Positions 17,775 to 26,274 are shown, numbered from the stretch's first letter. The stretch is DNA of 43,148 nucleotides from Bacillota bacterium (GCA_021811155.1 JAJZPO010000017.1:1-43148), one strand, 5' to 3'. Translations and numbers: made by a program. The notes: a model not told the origin generated them from the letters alone.

Positions 17775-18823
17775 TACTTTCTCACGTTGATTTTCCCCGG
17801 GCTGCCCTGCAGGACCCGTCCAATCACGGCTGACTCCAGCGTTCCCGCTGCCTGCATCAAGTTCACGAGTTCCTCTGCCCTGTCCGGAGCAACAGAAACC
17901 AACAGACCGCCGGAGGTTATAGCATCAGCCAGGACCAGCCTGGTTTCCAGGGACAGGTCCGCTTCAAATTCCACCCAGTTTTCCAGGTGCCGGAGATTGG
18001 CCCTGGTGCCTCCAGGAACAATGTTCTGGGCCGCATAATCCCAGGTCTCTTCAATCACCGGAACCTTTCCGGCCGTTATTTCCAGGCTTACACCGCTGGC
18101 TTGGGCCAGTTCGTGGGCATGGCCCAGAAGACCAAAGCCGGTGATATCTGTACACGCGCTTACACCGGCCTTTACGGCGGCTTCTGATGCGCCCTTGTTA
18201 AGTTTGGTCATTACCTCCACCGCGCGGTTTATGGTTTGAGCCGGTACAACCCCACGCTTTATAGCAGTGGTAATAATCCCTATTCCCAAGGGCTTGGTTA
18301 ATACCAGAACATCACCAGGTTTTGCCCCCGCATTGCTTAATATTTTCTGCGGGTGCACTATACCGGTCAGAGACATGCCGTATTTGGGCTCCTTGTCGTC
18401 GATTGAATGCCCGCCCACCAGTACAGCCCCGGCTTCTTCCAACTTGGAGTGACCGCCGCGCAGGATGTCAGCCAAGACTGACATTTCCAATTGTCCTACA
18501 GGAAAAGCCACAATGTTCAACGCGGTGAGGGGAACCGCCCCCATGGCATAAACATCGCTCAGAGCATTGGCAGCCGCAACTTGACCAAAGGTATAAGGAT
18601 CGTCTACCACGGGAGTAAAGAAATCTACAGTTTGAACCAGCGCTAAGTCGTCTCTCAGACGGTAAACACCCGCGTCATCCGAAGTATTGAGTCCGACCAG
18701 CAGGTCCGGGTTATTGACACTTGGCGGCAAATGGCGCAGAACCTGCGCCAGGTCTGCAGGACCTATTTTGCAGCCTCAGCCGGCTTTGCTTGAATATTGG
18801 GTGAGACGAATCTGCTCCCGCAT
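17774..18823 (-). CDS. selD: Selenide, water dikinase, itself a selenoprotein (UGA = Sec16)
   Basis: 349 aa including selenocysteine. The track ORF starts at 18730 and misses the N-terminus. The real start is the ATG at 18821-18823, eight bases after GGAGGT. Reading on from it gives MREQIRLTQYSSKAG-U-GCKIGPADLAQVLRHLPP, with the in-frame TGA at 18776-18778. Position and context (G-U/C-GCKIGP) match the catalytic Sec/Cys of SelD. Further family landmarks are the DDAGVYRL, DFFTPVVDDPY and VGGHSIDDKEPKYG motifs. SelD makes selenophosphate from selenide and ATP for Sec-tRNA (SelA) and selenouridine synthesis. First gene of selD-bshC. Confidence 0.95.
18749..18765 (-). promoter_or_regulatory. Candidate bacterial SECIS hairpin in selD
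   Basis: Ten bases after the UGA, the mRNA can fold UAGGUC-CUGCA-GACCUG (six pairs, five-base loop). The apical loop lies 16-20 nt from the UGA, within the distance range of bacterial SECIS elements. The loop identity was judged by eye only. Confidence 0.55.
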
Positions 18824-18851
18824 TTTAGCCTACCTCCGGACATTTAATACT

Positions 18852-18928
18852 AGCATTTATTCCAGGCCCCTTCAAGCCTTTCCGACCCAACCCGGGAGTA
18901 CACGGAAACCTTACCGGGCCTGAATGCT
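18852..18928 (-). promoter_or_regulatory. Structured 5' leader of selD (candidate cis-regulatory RNA)
   Basis: On the minus strand AGCATT pairs with AATGCT and, inside it, CAGGCCC pairs with GGGCCTG. A further stem of TTTCC with GGAAA sits inside that and closes a 20-base loop containing ACTCCCGGG. The loop could pair with the CCGGAGG of the selD ribosome binding site 12 bases downstream. I recognise no known riboswitch class. Confidence 0.45.
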
Positions 18929-18993
18929 GTCTTGGAGCGTCTTATTATATAGTATAATTATAGTTTAAATAATTCCAATTTATATCTAAGGCG

Positions 18994-19023
18994 ATTGTAA
19001 CATACCCCTCAGGGGTAGGTCAA
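18994..19023 (-). promoter_or_regulatory. selD-bshC promoter with an embedded TACCCCTgAGGGGTA operator
   Basis: Minus strand TTGACC, 18-base spacer, TACAAT. The spacer contains the palindrome TACCCCT-G-AGGGGTA (19003-19017), which fits the TACCCnnnnGGGTA style of CsoR/CstR/FrmR-family operators. A bound repressor would block polymerase directly. The transcript start would be about 160 nt upstream of the selD ATG. Confidence 0.6.
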
Positions 19024-19073
19024 CGTAAAAATTCACGCCTTGCTTAGTTTATGAAAACTGAGGTAAAATAAAA

Positions 19074-19097
19074 CGCCGTGAACCTGATGTTCCGGCG
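19074..19097 (-). terminator. Terminator of the GGDEF gene
   Basis: CGCCGGAAC-ATCAG-GTTCACGGCG stem (one bulge) followed by TTTTATTTT on the minus strand, 17 bases past the stop. Confidence 0.8.
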
Positions 19098-19113
19098 CTC
19101 CAATCAATTCAGT

Positions 19114-19788
19114 TCAAATCACATGCCTGCCTGAGATGAGAACACTGCTGCCTCCCTGCTTCTTTACCTGATACACCAGTTTGTCAACTTTGGCCAGGAG
19201 TTCATGCACCGGTTCCCCTTCATAAGCCGAAACCCCTACGCTCAAACCCACCTCGCCGGGGAAATTCCGGGCCAGTCGCGCTTTGGTCTCTTCAACCAGG
19301 CGTTCCGCCACCACTTTGGCCTCAGGGAGACTGGTCTCAGGCAAAATAACCACAAACTCATCCCCGCCAAAACGGGCTACCGTGTCACACTCCCGCACTG
19401 CCTCTGTAAAGGTTCTGGCCGCTTCCCGCAGCAGGTTGTTTCCCGCCATATGACCATAGCTGTCATTAAACTGCTTGAACTTGTCCAGATCAATGATCAA
19501 AAGGCACAGGGGGTGCTGATAACGCCTGGCCCGTTTGGTTTCCTCCCGCAGTGTGCTCATCATGCGGCGAAAGTTGGCCAGGCCTGTCAAACTGTCCCGG
19601 GTTGCCATCCGATTGAGTTTGTCCAACTTGGCTGCCAAACCATTGTTTACAGCAATGAGGAAAAGAAAAGCCGCAAGCACCGACACCAGCCGCGCGGTCA
19701 AACTGTTCGAAAACTGCAGTATCACCGCAACGGCCGCAGGCACGAGACTCAACAGCCTGAGTTTTAACGGGAAGGACCACCTTTTCAA
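19114..19788 (-). CDS. Membrane-anchored GGDEF diguanylate cyclase
   Basis: 224 aa. Two short N-terminal hydrophobic segments (about 9-24 and 31-50) lead directly into a GGDEF domain (about 60-224). The active-site motif is RFGGDEFVVILP. The inhibitory RxxD motif (RECD) lies five residues before GGDEF, so product feedback by c-di-GMP is expected. There is no PAS or other sensor domain, which makes it a very short membrane cyclase. TTG start after AGAGG. Monocistronic with its own terminator. Confidence 0.88.
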   Translation of the reverse strand: MKRWSFPLKLRLLSLVPAAVAVILQFSNSLTARLVSVLAAFLFLIAVNNGLAAKLDKLNRMATRDSLTGLANFRRMMSTLREETKRARRYQHPLCLLIIDLDKFKQFNDSYGHMAGNNLLREAARTFTEAVRECDTVARFGGDEFVVILPETSLPEAKVVAERLVEETKARLARNFPGEVGLSVGVSAYEGEPVHELLAKVDKLVYQVKKQGGSSVLISGRHVI

Positions 19789-19971
19789 CTCTCTTCAACC
19801 TCTTCCTTGCGGTAGGTATGGCGTAAAATTCTATAAATTTGACCAAATTCCTGCTAAAGTTCTTATATTTTCCTTTTCCGGTAAACATTTTTGCCAAGTT
19901 TTAGTTAGAATAAGTCACCAGAGCATCCCAAACACTATAAAAGGTCTTAATTCTGCCGGGAGGGATGCCCC

Positions 19972-21162
19972 GTGAAAACTACCAAAAAGCTGGCCGGCTT
20001 GCCGCCTTACCTGTTTGCCCAGATTGACGCATCAGTAGCCAAGCTCAAGGCCTCGGGCCAGGAAATCCTCGCCCTCAGCAAGTCTGACCCCGATCACCCA
20101 GCCCCCCGTGATGTTGTACAGGAGCTGCAGACACAGGCTGCGCGTCCGGAAAACCACCATTACCCTGATTTTGACGGGCTGCCGGAGTTAAGGCAGGAGG
20201 CAGCCCGCTGGTACCGGCAAAGGTTTGGTGTTGAGTTGGATCCGGATACTCAGATTCTCCCCTTGTTGGGTTCCAAAGAAGGCATCGTTCACATCTGTGA
20301 AGCCTTTATTGACCCGGGTGATATTGTGCTTGCTCCCGACCCGGCTTTTCCTTCCTATAAGACTGGAGCGGTTTTAGCCGGAGGTCAGGTGCATTCCCTT
20401 CCCCTGCTGCCGGAAAAAAATTTTCTGCCCGATTTTTCCCTGCTCGACTCCGCCACTGCCCGCAAGGCTAAACTAATGTTCCTCAACTACCCCAACAATC
20501 CCACCGGCGCCGTGATCTCCCCTGGGTTCTTCTCCCAGGTGGTTGAATTCGCCACAGCCAACGATATTATGGTCTGCCATGATCACGCCTACAGCCAGAC
20601 CTCATTTAATGGCTACCGTTCTCCCAGTTTCCTGGCAGCCCCCGGCGCCATGAACATCGGAGTGGAATTCTTCACGTTTTCCAAGGCCTTCAACATGGCT
20701 GGCTGGAGGCTGGGTTTGGTTGCCGGCAACGCTGCGATGATTCACGGACTGAAAATCGTTGAAACCCACGTCAACGCCGGGGTTTTCTACCCCGTTCAGT
20801 ACGCCGGCGCCAAGGCCCTGTCCATGGGGCCGGATCACCCCTTTTTTGAGGAGATGAACGCCAACTACCTGCGCCGCCTCAGTAAGGTCGTAGAATTCTT
20901 TAACGCCCGGGGCTGGAGGCTTCAGGTCCCCGAGGCAACGGTTTACGCCTGGGTGCCCTGCCCGGCAGGATATTCATCTGTCGCCTTCACCAAACTCCTC
21001 CTGGATGAAGCAGGCGTGGCTGTATCTCCCGGCACCGGATTCGGCGATGCGGGAGAGGGATATGTGCGAATCTGCGTCACATATCCTGATGCTGTACTGG
21101 ACAAGGCCCTGAAGAGGATTGGCCGCTGCCTGGACAAGCACAGCCTCAGACCTTCCTCCTGA
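19972..21162 (+). CDS. Class I aminotransferase, LL-diaminopimelate aminotransferase-like
   Basis: 396 aa fold-type I PLP enzyme. NYPNNPTGA (about 165) binds the cofactor, and FTFSKAFNMAGWRLG (about 232) contains the Schiff-base lysine. Overall similarity is to DapL and related aminotransferases, with YPDFDGLPELRQEAARWY near the N-terminus. It may act in lysine/diaminopimelate synthesis or as a general aspartate/alanine-type aminotransferase; sequence alone does not decide. GTG start with GGGAGGG upstream. Stand-alone plus-strand gene whose terminator begins at its stop codon. Confidence 0.82.
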   Translation: MKTTKKLAGLPPYLFAQIDASVAKLKASGQEILALSKSDPDHPAPRDVVQELQTQAARPENHHYPDFDGLPELRQEAARWYRQRFGVELDPDTQILPLLGSKEGIVHICEAFIDPGDIVLAPDPAFPSYKTGAVLAGGQVHSLPLLPEKNFLPDFSLLDSATARKAKLMFLNYPNNPTGAVISPGFFSQVVEFATANDIMVCHDHAYSQTSFNGYRSPSFLAAPGAMNIGVEFFTFSKAFNMAGWRLGLVAGNAAMIHGLKIVETHVNAGVFYPVQYAGAKALSMGPDHPFFEEMNANYLRRLSKVVEFFNARGWRLQVPEATVYAWVPCPAGYSSVAFTKLLLDEAGVAVSPGTGFGDAGEGYVRICVTYPDAVLDKALKRIGRCLDKHSLRPSS

Positions 21163-21192
21163 ATGAGTCACCCGGGGATTCGCCGACTCATT
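21162..21192 (+). terminator. Aminotransferase terminator built on the 19-bp repeat
   Basis: AATGAGTC/GACTCATT stem with a 15-base loop followed by TTAGCTCTTTT. The left arm and loop are the second copy of TGAATGAGTCACCCGGGGA (21160-21178), which includes the stop codon. Confidence 0.6.
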
Positions 21193-21201
21193 TTAGCTCT
21201 T

Positions 21202-22623
21202 TTAGTACTCTTTATCCTGTTGCGCCCAGGTGTGAAATACGCGGGCTATGGCCTGGCTGTCACCGGGGAGCAGGGTACGTACATCGAGCAGCAGCCTGTC
21301 CTTCTGGACGCGGGCCAGCACCGGAGTCTCTGCCTGGCGCAGGAATTCTTCCAGCTCGGACACTGTACCCAGGCCGGGTTTAACGCTGACCAGGTATGCA
21401 GGCAAATTCGCCGTTGGCAAGGACCCTCCGCCGGCCAGGGAATATCCCTGTTCCACGTCAGCCAGGATTTTTGTGCCTGCGGCCAACCGTATTGAGGCGG
21501 CCAATGCATCGGCCCGGGCTGACAGCTCGTTGGCTGACAGTGAAAGCAAAGCCAGAGTTGGAATCTCTTGCTCCCGTTTTTCCAGGTACAGCCTCAGGGT
21601 TGCCTCCAAGGCGGCAAGGGTAAGTTTGTCAATCCTTAAGGCTCTTGTTAGCTGGTCCTTTTTCAAGCGGTCAATGTAACTGCGCTTGCCCACGATTATG
21701 CCTGCCTGAGGCCCTCCCAGGAGCTTGTCTCCGCTGAACGCAACGACATCAACCCCGCTTTTAATTGCTTCGGGAACTGTGGGCTCGTAGGGGATACCCC
21801 ATTGACTAAGGTCAACCAGCGTCCCGCTGCCCAAATCCTCCACTACCGGAATGCCCAGTGAACTGCCCAGTTCAACCAATTCGCCTGACCCAACTTGCTC
21901 GGTAAAACCAACCACCCTGAAGTTGCTGGTATGTACTTTTAAGAGGACTGCAGTGTTGTCCGTAATAGCAGATGCATAATCCTTAAGCCTGGTTTTGTTG
22001 GTGGTGCCTACCTCAATCAGGTTAGCGCCCCCGGCTTTAAGGACTTCCGGAATCCTGAAAGCGCCCCCCACCTCCACCAGTTCACCCCTGGAGACGATGA
22101 CTTCTCGTCCGGAAGCCAGTGCCCGCATCACCAAGAGCACCGCCGCTGCGTTATTGTTAACGACCATGCCGGCTTCTGCCCCGGTAAGTTTGCATAGGAG
22201 GTCTTCCACATGGGAATAGCGGGAACCCCTTTCACCGCTGCCCAAATCCAGTTCAAGGTTGGAGTACCCTTGAGCGATGCCGGAGACGAAATCCACCACT
22301 TCCCCGGCCAGGACTGAGCGCCCGCAGTTGGTATGCAGGACTACCCCGGTGGCGTTGATGACCCGGCGGAGGTGGTATGCGTGCTCACGGGTTGCTTTTT
22401 CCCGCACCTGTGCTGCCAAGAAGTCAACTTCCAGGGGGCGGGACAGAAATTCAATGTCACCGGACTCCAGAATTTGCTGCCGCACGGAAGCCAGCACCTC
22501 CTGGACTGCCTCAGTTACCCTTAGATGAGGAATCTCCTCCTGGAGCGCAGCAATCCCGGGGTGGAAAAGCACCTCATTCACCGGCGGGATTTCCCGCAGC
22601 CTTGCCTTGCGTAAATCTTCCAA
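21202..22623 (-). CDS. selA: L-seryl-tRNA(Sec) selenium transferase
   Basis: 473 aa, typical SelA length. The PLP lysine motif SGDKLLGGPQAGIIVG is near 294-309, with HTNCGRSVL and NNNAAAVLLV in the cofactor domain. SelA converts Ser-tRNA(Sec) to Sec-tRNA(Sec) using selenophosphate from SelD. TTG start 11 bases after GGAGG. selB and the Sec tRNA gene, often adjacent, are not seen in this window. Together with the UGA-containing selD it shows the organism decodes UGA as Sec. Confidence 0.95.
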   Translation of the reverse strand: MEDLRKARLREIPPVNEVLFHPGIAALQEEIPHLRVTEAVQEVLASVRQQILESGDIEFLSRPLEVDFLAAQVREKATREHAYHLRRVINATGVVLHTNCGRSVLAGEVVDFVSGIAQGYSNLELDLGSGERGSRYSHVEDLLCKLTGAEAGMVVNNNAAAVLLVMRALASGREVIVSRGELVEVGGAFRIPEVLKAGGANLIEVGTTNKTRLKDYASAITDNTAVLLKVHTSNFRVVGFTEQVGSGELVELGSSLGIPVVEDLGSGTLVDLSQWGIPYEPTVPEAIKSGVDVVAFSGDKLLGGPQAGIIVGKRSYIDRLKKDQLTRALRIDKLTLAALEATLRLYLEKREQEIPTLALLSLSANELSARADALAASIRLAAGTKILADVEQGYSLAGGGSLPTANLPAYLVSVKPGLGTVSELEEFLRQAETPVLARVQKDRLLLDVRTLLPGDSQAIARVFHTWAQQDKEY

Positions 22624-22647
22624 ATCAGCGAATACCTCCTAAAGCAA

Positions 22648-22669
22648 AGAGCAGGGGCAACCCTGCTCT
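22648..22669 (-). terminator. Terminator between divIVA and selA
   Basis: AGAGCAGGG-TTGC-CCCTGCTCT stem followed by TTGCTTT on the minus strand, 26 bases past the divIVA stop. It isolates selA transcription from divIVA. Confidence 0.85.
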
Positions 22670-22695
22670 AACTTTGTCCTGCTTATAAACACTGC

Positions 22696-23274
22696 TTACC
22701 CGGGAACAGAGCCAGAGCTCTCGCCGTTGTCAGCAGGCTCCGCGCCGTCGCCTGCCGCACCTTCCAGTTCATGCAAAAAGCCTCTTAGAGCCTGAATCAA
22801 CGCCTGTTTGGTTTGTTCCACTTTCTGGCCAACCTCCGCCTGCCTGGTGGTTTCACTGGCAACCCGTTCCTGCACCCGCAGTATAATTTCTTCAGCCCTA
22901 TGGTTTGCCTCCTCTTCGATTTGCCGTGCCTTTTCCGCCGCACCGGCAAGGAATTGAGCAATCTCGGTGTTAATATTCTCCAAACGCTCTCTGGACTCGG
23001 CCAGGGACCTGTTTACCTCTTCCTGGGCGCCGTTAATAATTTCGTCCGCCTTTTGTTGGGCAGCCACCAAGGCTTTGTTCAAGGAACTCTCCAAGGCCTG
23101 GAAGTACTCCAATTGCTTCTTGAGTTTTTCCGTCTCCTCTTTGGCTGCAAAGGATTCCCGCCGGACTTGTTCATAGGCGGTAGAAATTTGACTGACAAAC
23201 TCGTCCACTTCTTCGGTCTTATAGCCCCGCAGCACTTTTTGAAAATCCGGACTTAGGTTCATAGGCATAACCAT
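22696..23274 (-). CDS. divIVA: DivIVA-domain coiled-coil protein
   Basis: 192 aa from the preferred ATG. The start of the family is clear: MNLSPDFQKVLRGYKTEEVDEFV, then continuous coiled coil (about 25-165) and an acidic Gly/Ser tail. DivIVA/GpsM-type proteins bind curved membrane and organise division, polar growth or chromosome placement during sporulation. GAGGTG lies seven bases before the ATG at 23274; the track ORF begins seven codons earlier. It ends in its own terminator. Confidence 0.87.
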   Translation of the reverse strand: MVMPMNLSPDFQKVLRGYKTEEVDEFVSQISTAYEQVRRESFAAKEETEKLKKQLEYFQALESSLNKALVAAQQKADEIINGAQEEVNRSLAESRERLENINTEIAQFLAGAAEKARQIEEEANHRAEEIILRVQERVASETTRQAEVGQKVEQTKQALIQALRGFLHELEGAAGDGAEPADNGESSGSVPG

Positions 23275-23365
23275 TAAACCACACCTCAATGTCAATTAAA
23301 CTTTCCAATCACTCTTTTCCCTATGCACTTTCGACATTATTTAGAGAATTCCTTCACCAATGGAC

Positions 23366-23962
23366 TCAGCCAATCGCGTACTTTTTCTGATTAAGGTAAA
23401 AAAACGATATCACGACCACCAGCAGGGAAAGGACCACAGCTGAAGAGCCTGCCAGACTTAGCTGCCGCTCGTCAAAAAGCCACGGGTGCTGCCCCAAGCT
23501 ATAATCCACAAAATCATTTATTGCCAGCCATAAAATCATCATCCAAAGCTGTACTTTAGGGAACTTCAGGTGCCGCAGGAACAGGAAACCCTCCACCGCC
23601 ATGCCCAGGTGCGAAAAAGTAAGCATCCAGTTCTCAAACCCAAATCCCGCCGGATTGAGATAGCCATAATTAAGGTTGATTATCACCGCCCATAGGCCGT
23701 ATTTGATTACCCAGAGGTAAGCCAGAAGTTCCAGTAAAGAATTGCGCTTCTCCAGTAGAATCAGCAGCAGGGCCAGGGTAAACAGGCTGCTTGACAAAGG
23801 ACTGTCTGGCACAAAAGGCAGATAGTACCACTTGGTTTCAACCAGTTGATAGCGGTACCAGTAAAAACCATAAAGCGATCCCAGCAAGTTGATAATCAGC
23901 AGCATTACAAGAAACCGGCGCTGAAATGGGTTTGCCAGCAGACGAAGAAAACTTTTTAGCAA
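23366..23962 (-). CDS. DUF1405 (YpjA-like) integral membrane protein
   Basis: About 198 aa, six predicted transmembrane segments. The family signature GSLYGFYWYRYQL...FVPDSPLSS is near the N-terminus, and INDFVDYSLG is in the middle. Function is unknown. The track starts at a TTG at 23983; I prefer the TTG at 23962 because GGGAG lies eight bases before it. Near divIVA but separated by about 90 bp. Confidence 0.72.
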   Translation of the reverse strand: MLKSFLRLLANPFQRRFLVMLLIINLLGSLYGFYWYRYQLVETKWYYLPFVPDSPLSSSLFTLALLLILLEKRNSLLELLAYLWVIKYGLWAVIINLNYGYLNPAGFGFENWMLTFSHLGMAVEGFLFLRHLKFPKVQLWMMILWLAINDFVDYSLGQHPWLFDERQLSLAGSSAVVLSLLVVVISFFYLNQKKYAIG

Positions 23963-24194
23963 TCTCACCGCTCCCAAAAACAAAATGACTCGGAGTATTC
24001 TCCAATCTTAAGTAAAATTGTTAATAATACCCAATCTATCATCCTTTTTTTGGTATTTCTTAAAGCAACTGTAAATAAAGTCTCTTAATTTTTAAAGTTT
24101 GCTTCCATGCTTCTTAGGATTTCGACAAGTAAGCTATTGTATGATGAGGTTGTCCTTCCCATCCGTAAGTTCTAAACTCAAGGAGCGTGGTAAG

Positions 24195-24365
24195 ATGAGA
24201 CGTTTCACAGCAAACCCCAACCGTAGGCCGGCGCACAAGCGCTTATTGGACCATCGGTGTATATTTTGCGAAAAGACAGAGTACGTGCAAGTTTTTAAGG
24301 GCAAATTTGTTTGCCGCCACTGTCTGCACCACATTCCCAACCTCTTTTTGCCCGTGAGTCAATAA
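24195..24365 (+). CDS. Small zinc-ribbon protein
   Basis: 56 aa. Starts MRRFTANPNRRPAHKRLL and has CIFC...CRHC with 18 residues between the pairs, a four-cysteine zinc ribbon. The ATG follows AGGAGC by eight bases; the longer track ORF start has no such site. The basic N-terminus plus zinc ribbon suggests nucleic-acid binding, but I do not recognise the family. Confidence 0.65.
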   Translation: MRRFTANPNRRPAHKRLLDHRCIFCEKTEYVQVFKGKFVCRHCLHHIPNLFLPVSQ

Positions 24366-24417
24366 TTGCCCCGCAGGTATTGTTCGATGCCTATATGCCA
24401 ACTTATATGCCAAATTG

Positions 24418-24444
24418 AAGGGTCTTCCCAGCCGGAAGACCCTT
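24418..24444 (+). terminator. Terminator between convergent genes
   Basis: AAGGGTCTTCC-CAGCC-GGAAGACCCTT stem followed by AAGTTTTT on the plus strand. It serves the zinc-ribbon gene and may also stop the convergent mecA-like gene. Confidence 0.85.
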
Positions 24445-24473
24445 AAGTTTTTATACTTGAGCCTGAGGGACTG

Positions 24474-25049
24474 CTAAAAATACTGTCTGATTGTTTCCAG
24501 CGCGGTCTCTAACTTGACAACCTTACCGTGTTCCTCCAGGTATATCTTGCTCAGATTAACCTTTTCACCATATTCTTTCAGGATCGCTTCGACCTTTTGC
24601 CTGGTCACTCCGGTCAATCCCCGTAGGGGCAATACCAGATAATACGCCGCATTACAGTGAAACAAACTCGTCCGCCCTGGTACGGTTTCCCCTAATTCCT
24701 TAACTAAACTTACCAGTTGGTCCAAGTCATCGAAGCGGAAAACCCATTCCCTGCTCTGGGGCCGGCGTTTTGGTTTGGTTTTGGCAACTTGGGGAATCTC
24801 TTCCGGGGAATCCTGTTTGACCACAGTGATGACAAATTCCTCGCTGGACATTATGGTCGCCTGAATCCAAAACGGTTGGTCCAACACAAACTCGACTTCT
24901 TCACCGGCTTTGGCGATCATCTCCCAGAATAGCTGCTCCGTTTTAGCCGAACGTTGAAACAGTTCTACCATGGAGATATCGCGTTCTGCCAACTCATTAA
25001 AGGAGAGAAAGATGCGCAGGGTGTTCTCGTTGATTTTCTGGACCCGCAT
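24474..25049 (-). CDS. MecA-like ClpC adaptor protein
   Basis: 191 aa from the preferred ATG. It matches MecA layout: an N-terminal target-binding domain (MRVQKINENTLRIFLSF...ELFWEM), a charged linker (KTKPKRRPQSR, about 88-98), and a C-terminal domain for ClpC binding. MecA adaptors deliver substrates to ClpCP and control competence, sporulation and protein quality. GGAGGA lies before the ATG at 25049; the track starts six codons earlier. clpC is not in the window. Confidence 0.72.
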   Translation of the reverse strand: MRVQKINENTLRIFLSFNELAERDISMVELFQRSAKTEQLFWEMIAKAGEEVEFVLDQPFWIQATIMSSEEFVITVVKQDSPEEIPQVAKTKPKRRPQSREWVFRFDDLDQLVSLVKELGETVPGRTSLFHCNAAYYLVLPLRGLTGVTRQKVEAILKEYGEKVNLSKIYLEEHGKVVKLETALETIRQYF

Positions 25050-25167
25050 GACCAACTCCTCCTTCATGCGTGAAATCCAAGACGGGGAGATATACTATAT
25101 CTTATTACCATAATTATAGCATATTTCCCCCTTGTTTAGACAATTTTGCAACGGCCTCGATGCTATA

Positions 25168-26274
25168 CTACCCCACTTTTATCAGGTTATAATCCCGGCT
25201 GCCCAAGCCAATTTGTTCTCCGTAGGCAAGCTGAACGGACCAATCTACTGACGGATGGATGACACGGAACTTGTCTTGCGATTCCACATCATCGCCCAAG
25301 CGGGAACCGGCATTGCCCCTGACCTGATTCACCATGTCGACGGCAGCCTGGTCGATGGCAATGGGGTCTTTTGATGCCAGAATACCTATATCCCCGACGA
25401 TCGGCAGGTCATTCCAGTTGCAGCAGTCGCAGTCCGGACTGACTTGCGTCACAAAAGTAATAAAGCCGGCCTTGTTCTCCTTGCCCCGCAGGACCCCTGC
25501 CGTATACTCTGCTATCTTCTCCTGGATAACATCAGCCGTGGTCTTCCAGTTGATTGCAATGGAACGGGAGGTACAGGTCACAGTGCACTCGCCGCAGCCA
25601 ATACATTTTTCCTGCGAAATCCTTGCTTTTTTGTTCACTACTTCAATGGCCAAGGCGGGACAATATTTGGTACAGCGGGAACAGCCTGTGCATTTCTCCT
25701 GATCCACCTCTGGCAGGATATCGGAGTGCTGCATTTGTTTACCGGCCCTGCTGCCAAGCCCCATACCCAGATTTTTCAATGTACCGCCAAAACCTGTAGC
25801 TTCATGCCCCTTGAAATGTGTAACTGCAATAATGGCATCGGCGTTCACTGCCGCGCTGCCAATTTTTACCTCTGTAAAATGCTTTAGGTTTACAGGCACA
25901 TTAACATAGTCTTTGCCATTGAGGCCGTCAGCAATAATTAACGGCGCGCCTGCCACTGCAAAGTCAAAGCCGTTTTCAACGGCTGTTTCCAGATGGTCCA
26001 CAGCATTGGAACGTGAGCCCACGTACAAAGTATTGGCGTCCGTCAAAAATGGCTTTGCACCGTATTCCTTTAATTTATTCACAATCCGCCTTATGTATTG
26101 CGGACGGATATAGGCCAGGTTGCCCCTCTCCCCAAAGTGCAGCTTTACAGCGGTCAAGTCGTTTGCCTCAATCAATCCCTTAAAGCCGGCCCGGTCAAGC
26201 AGGCGCTCCAACTTGGTCAAGAGTCCCGAACCGCCCTTTGCTCGCATATCCATAAAAAAAACATCTGATCCCAT
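25168..26274 (-). CDS. DUF362 protein with central 2[4Fe-4S] ferredoxin domain
   Basis: 368 aa. A DUF362 fold (about 1-185, 240-368) is interrupted by CTGCSRCTKYCPA and CIGCGECTVTCTS (about 190-230). THFKGHEATGFGGTLKNLGMG is the DUF362 landmark. Such proteins are common in anaerobes; the reaction is unknown. Start ATG at 26274 with GGAAAGGGTG; the track ORF runs 27 codons further without an RBS. Repeat copy A lies about 90 bp upstream. Confidence 0.82.
   Translation of the reverse strand: MGSDVFFMDMRAKGGSGLLTKLERLLDRAGFKGLIEANDLTAVKLHFGERGNLAYIRPQYIRRIVNKLKEYGAKPFLTDANTLYVGSRSNAVDHLETAVENGFDFAVAGAPLIIADGLNGKDYVNVPVNLKHFTEVKIGSAAVNADAIIAVTHFKGHEATGFGGTLKNLGMGLGSRAGKQMQHSDILPEVDQEKCTGCSRCTKYCPALAIEVVNKKARISQEKCIGCGECTVTCTSRSIAINWKTTADVIQEKIAEYTAGVLRGKENKAGFITFVTQVSPDCDCCNWNDLPIVGDIGILASKDPIAIDQAAVDMVNQVRGNAGSRLGDDVESQDKFRVIHPSVDWSVQLAYGEQIGLGSRDYNLIKVG

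Noticed and set aside
18841-18933. Possible Sec tRNA gene in the selD leader
   Set aside because: No acceptor stem with a T-arm GTTCGA sequence, no UCA anticodon loop; the pairing pattern is not a cloverleaf.
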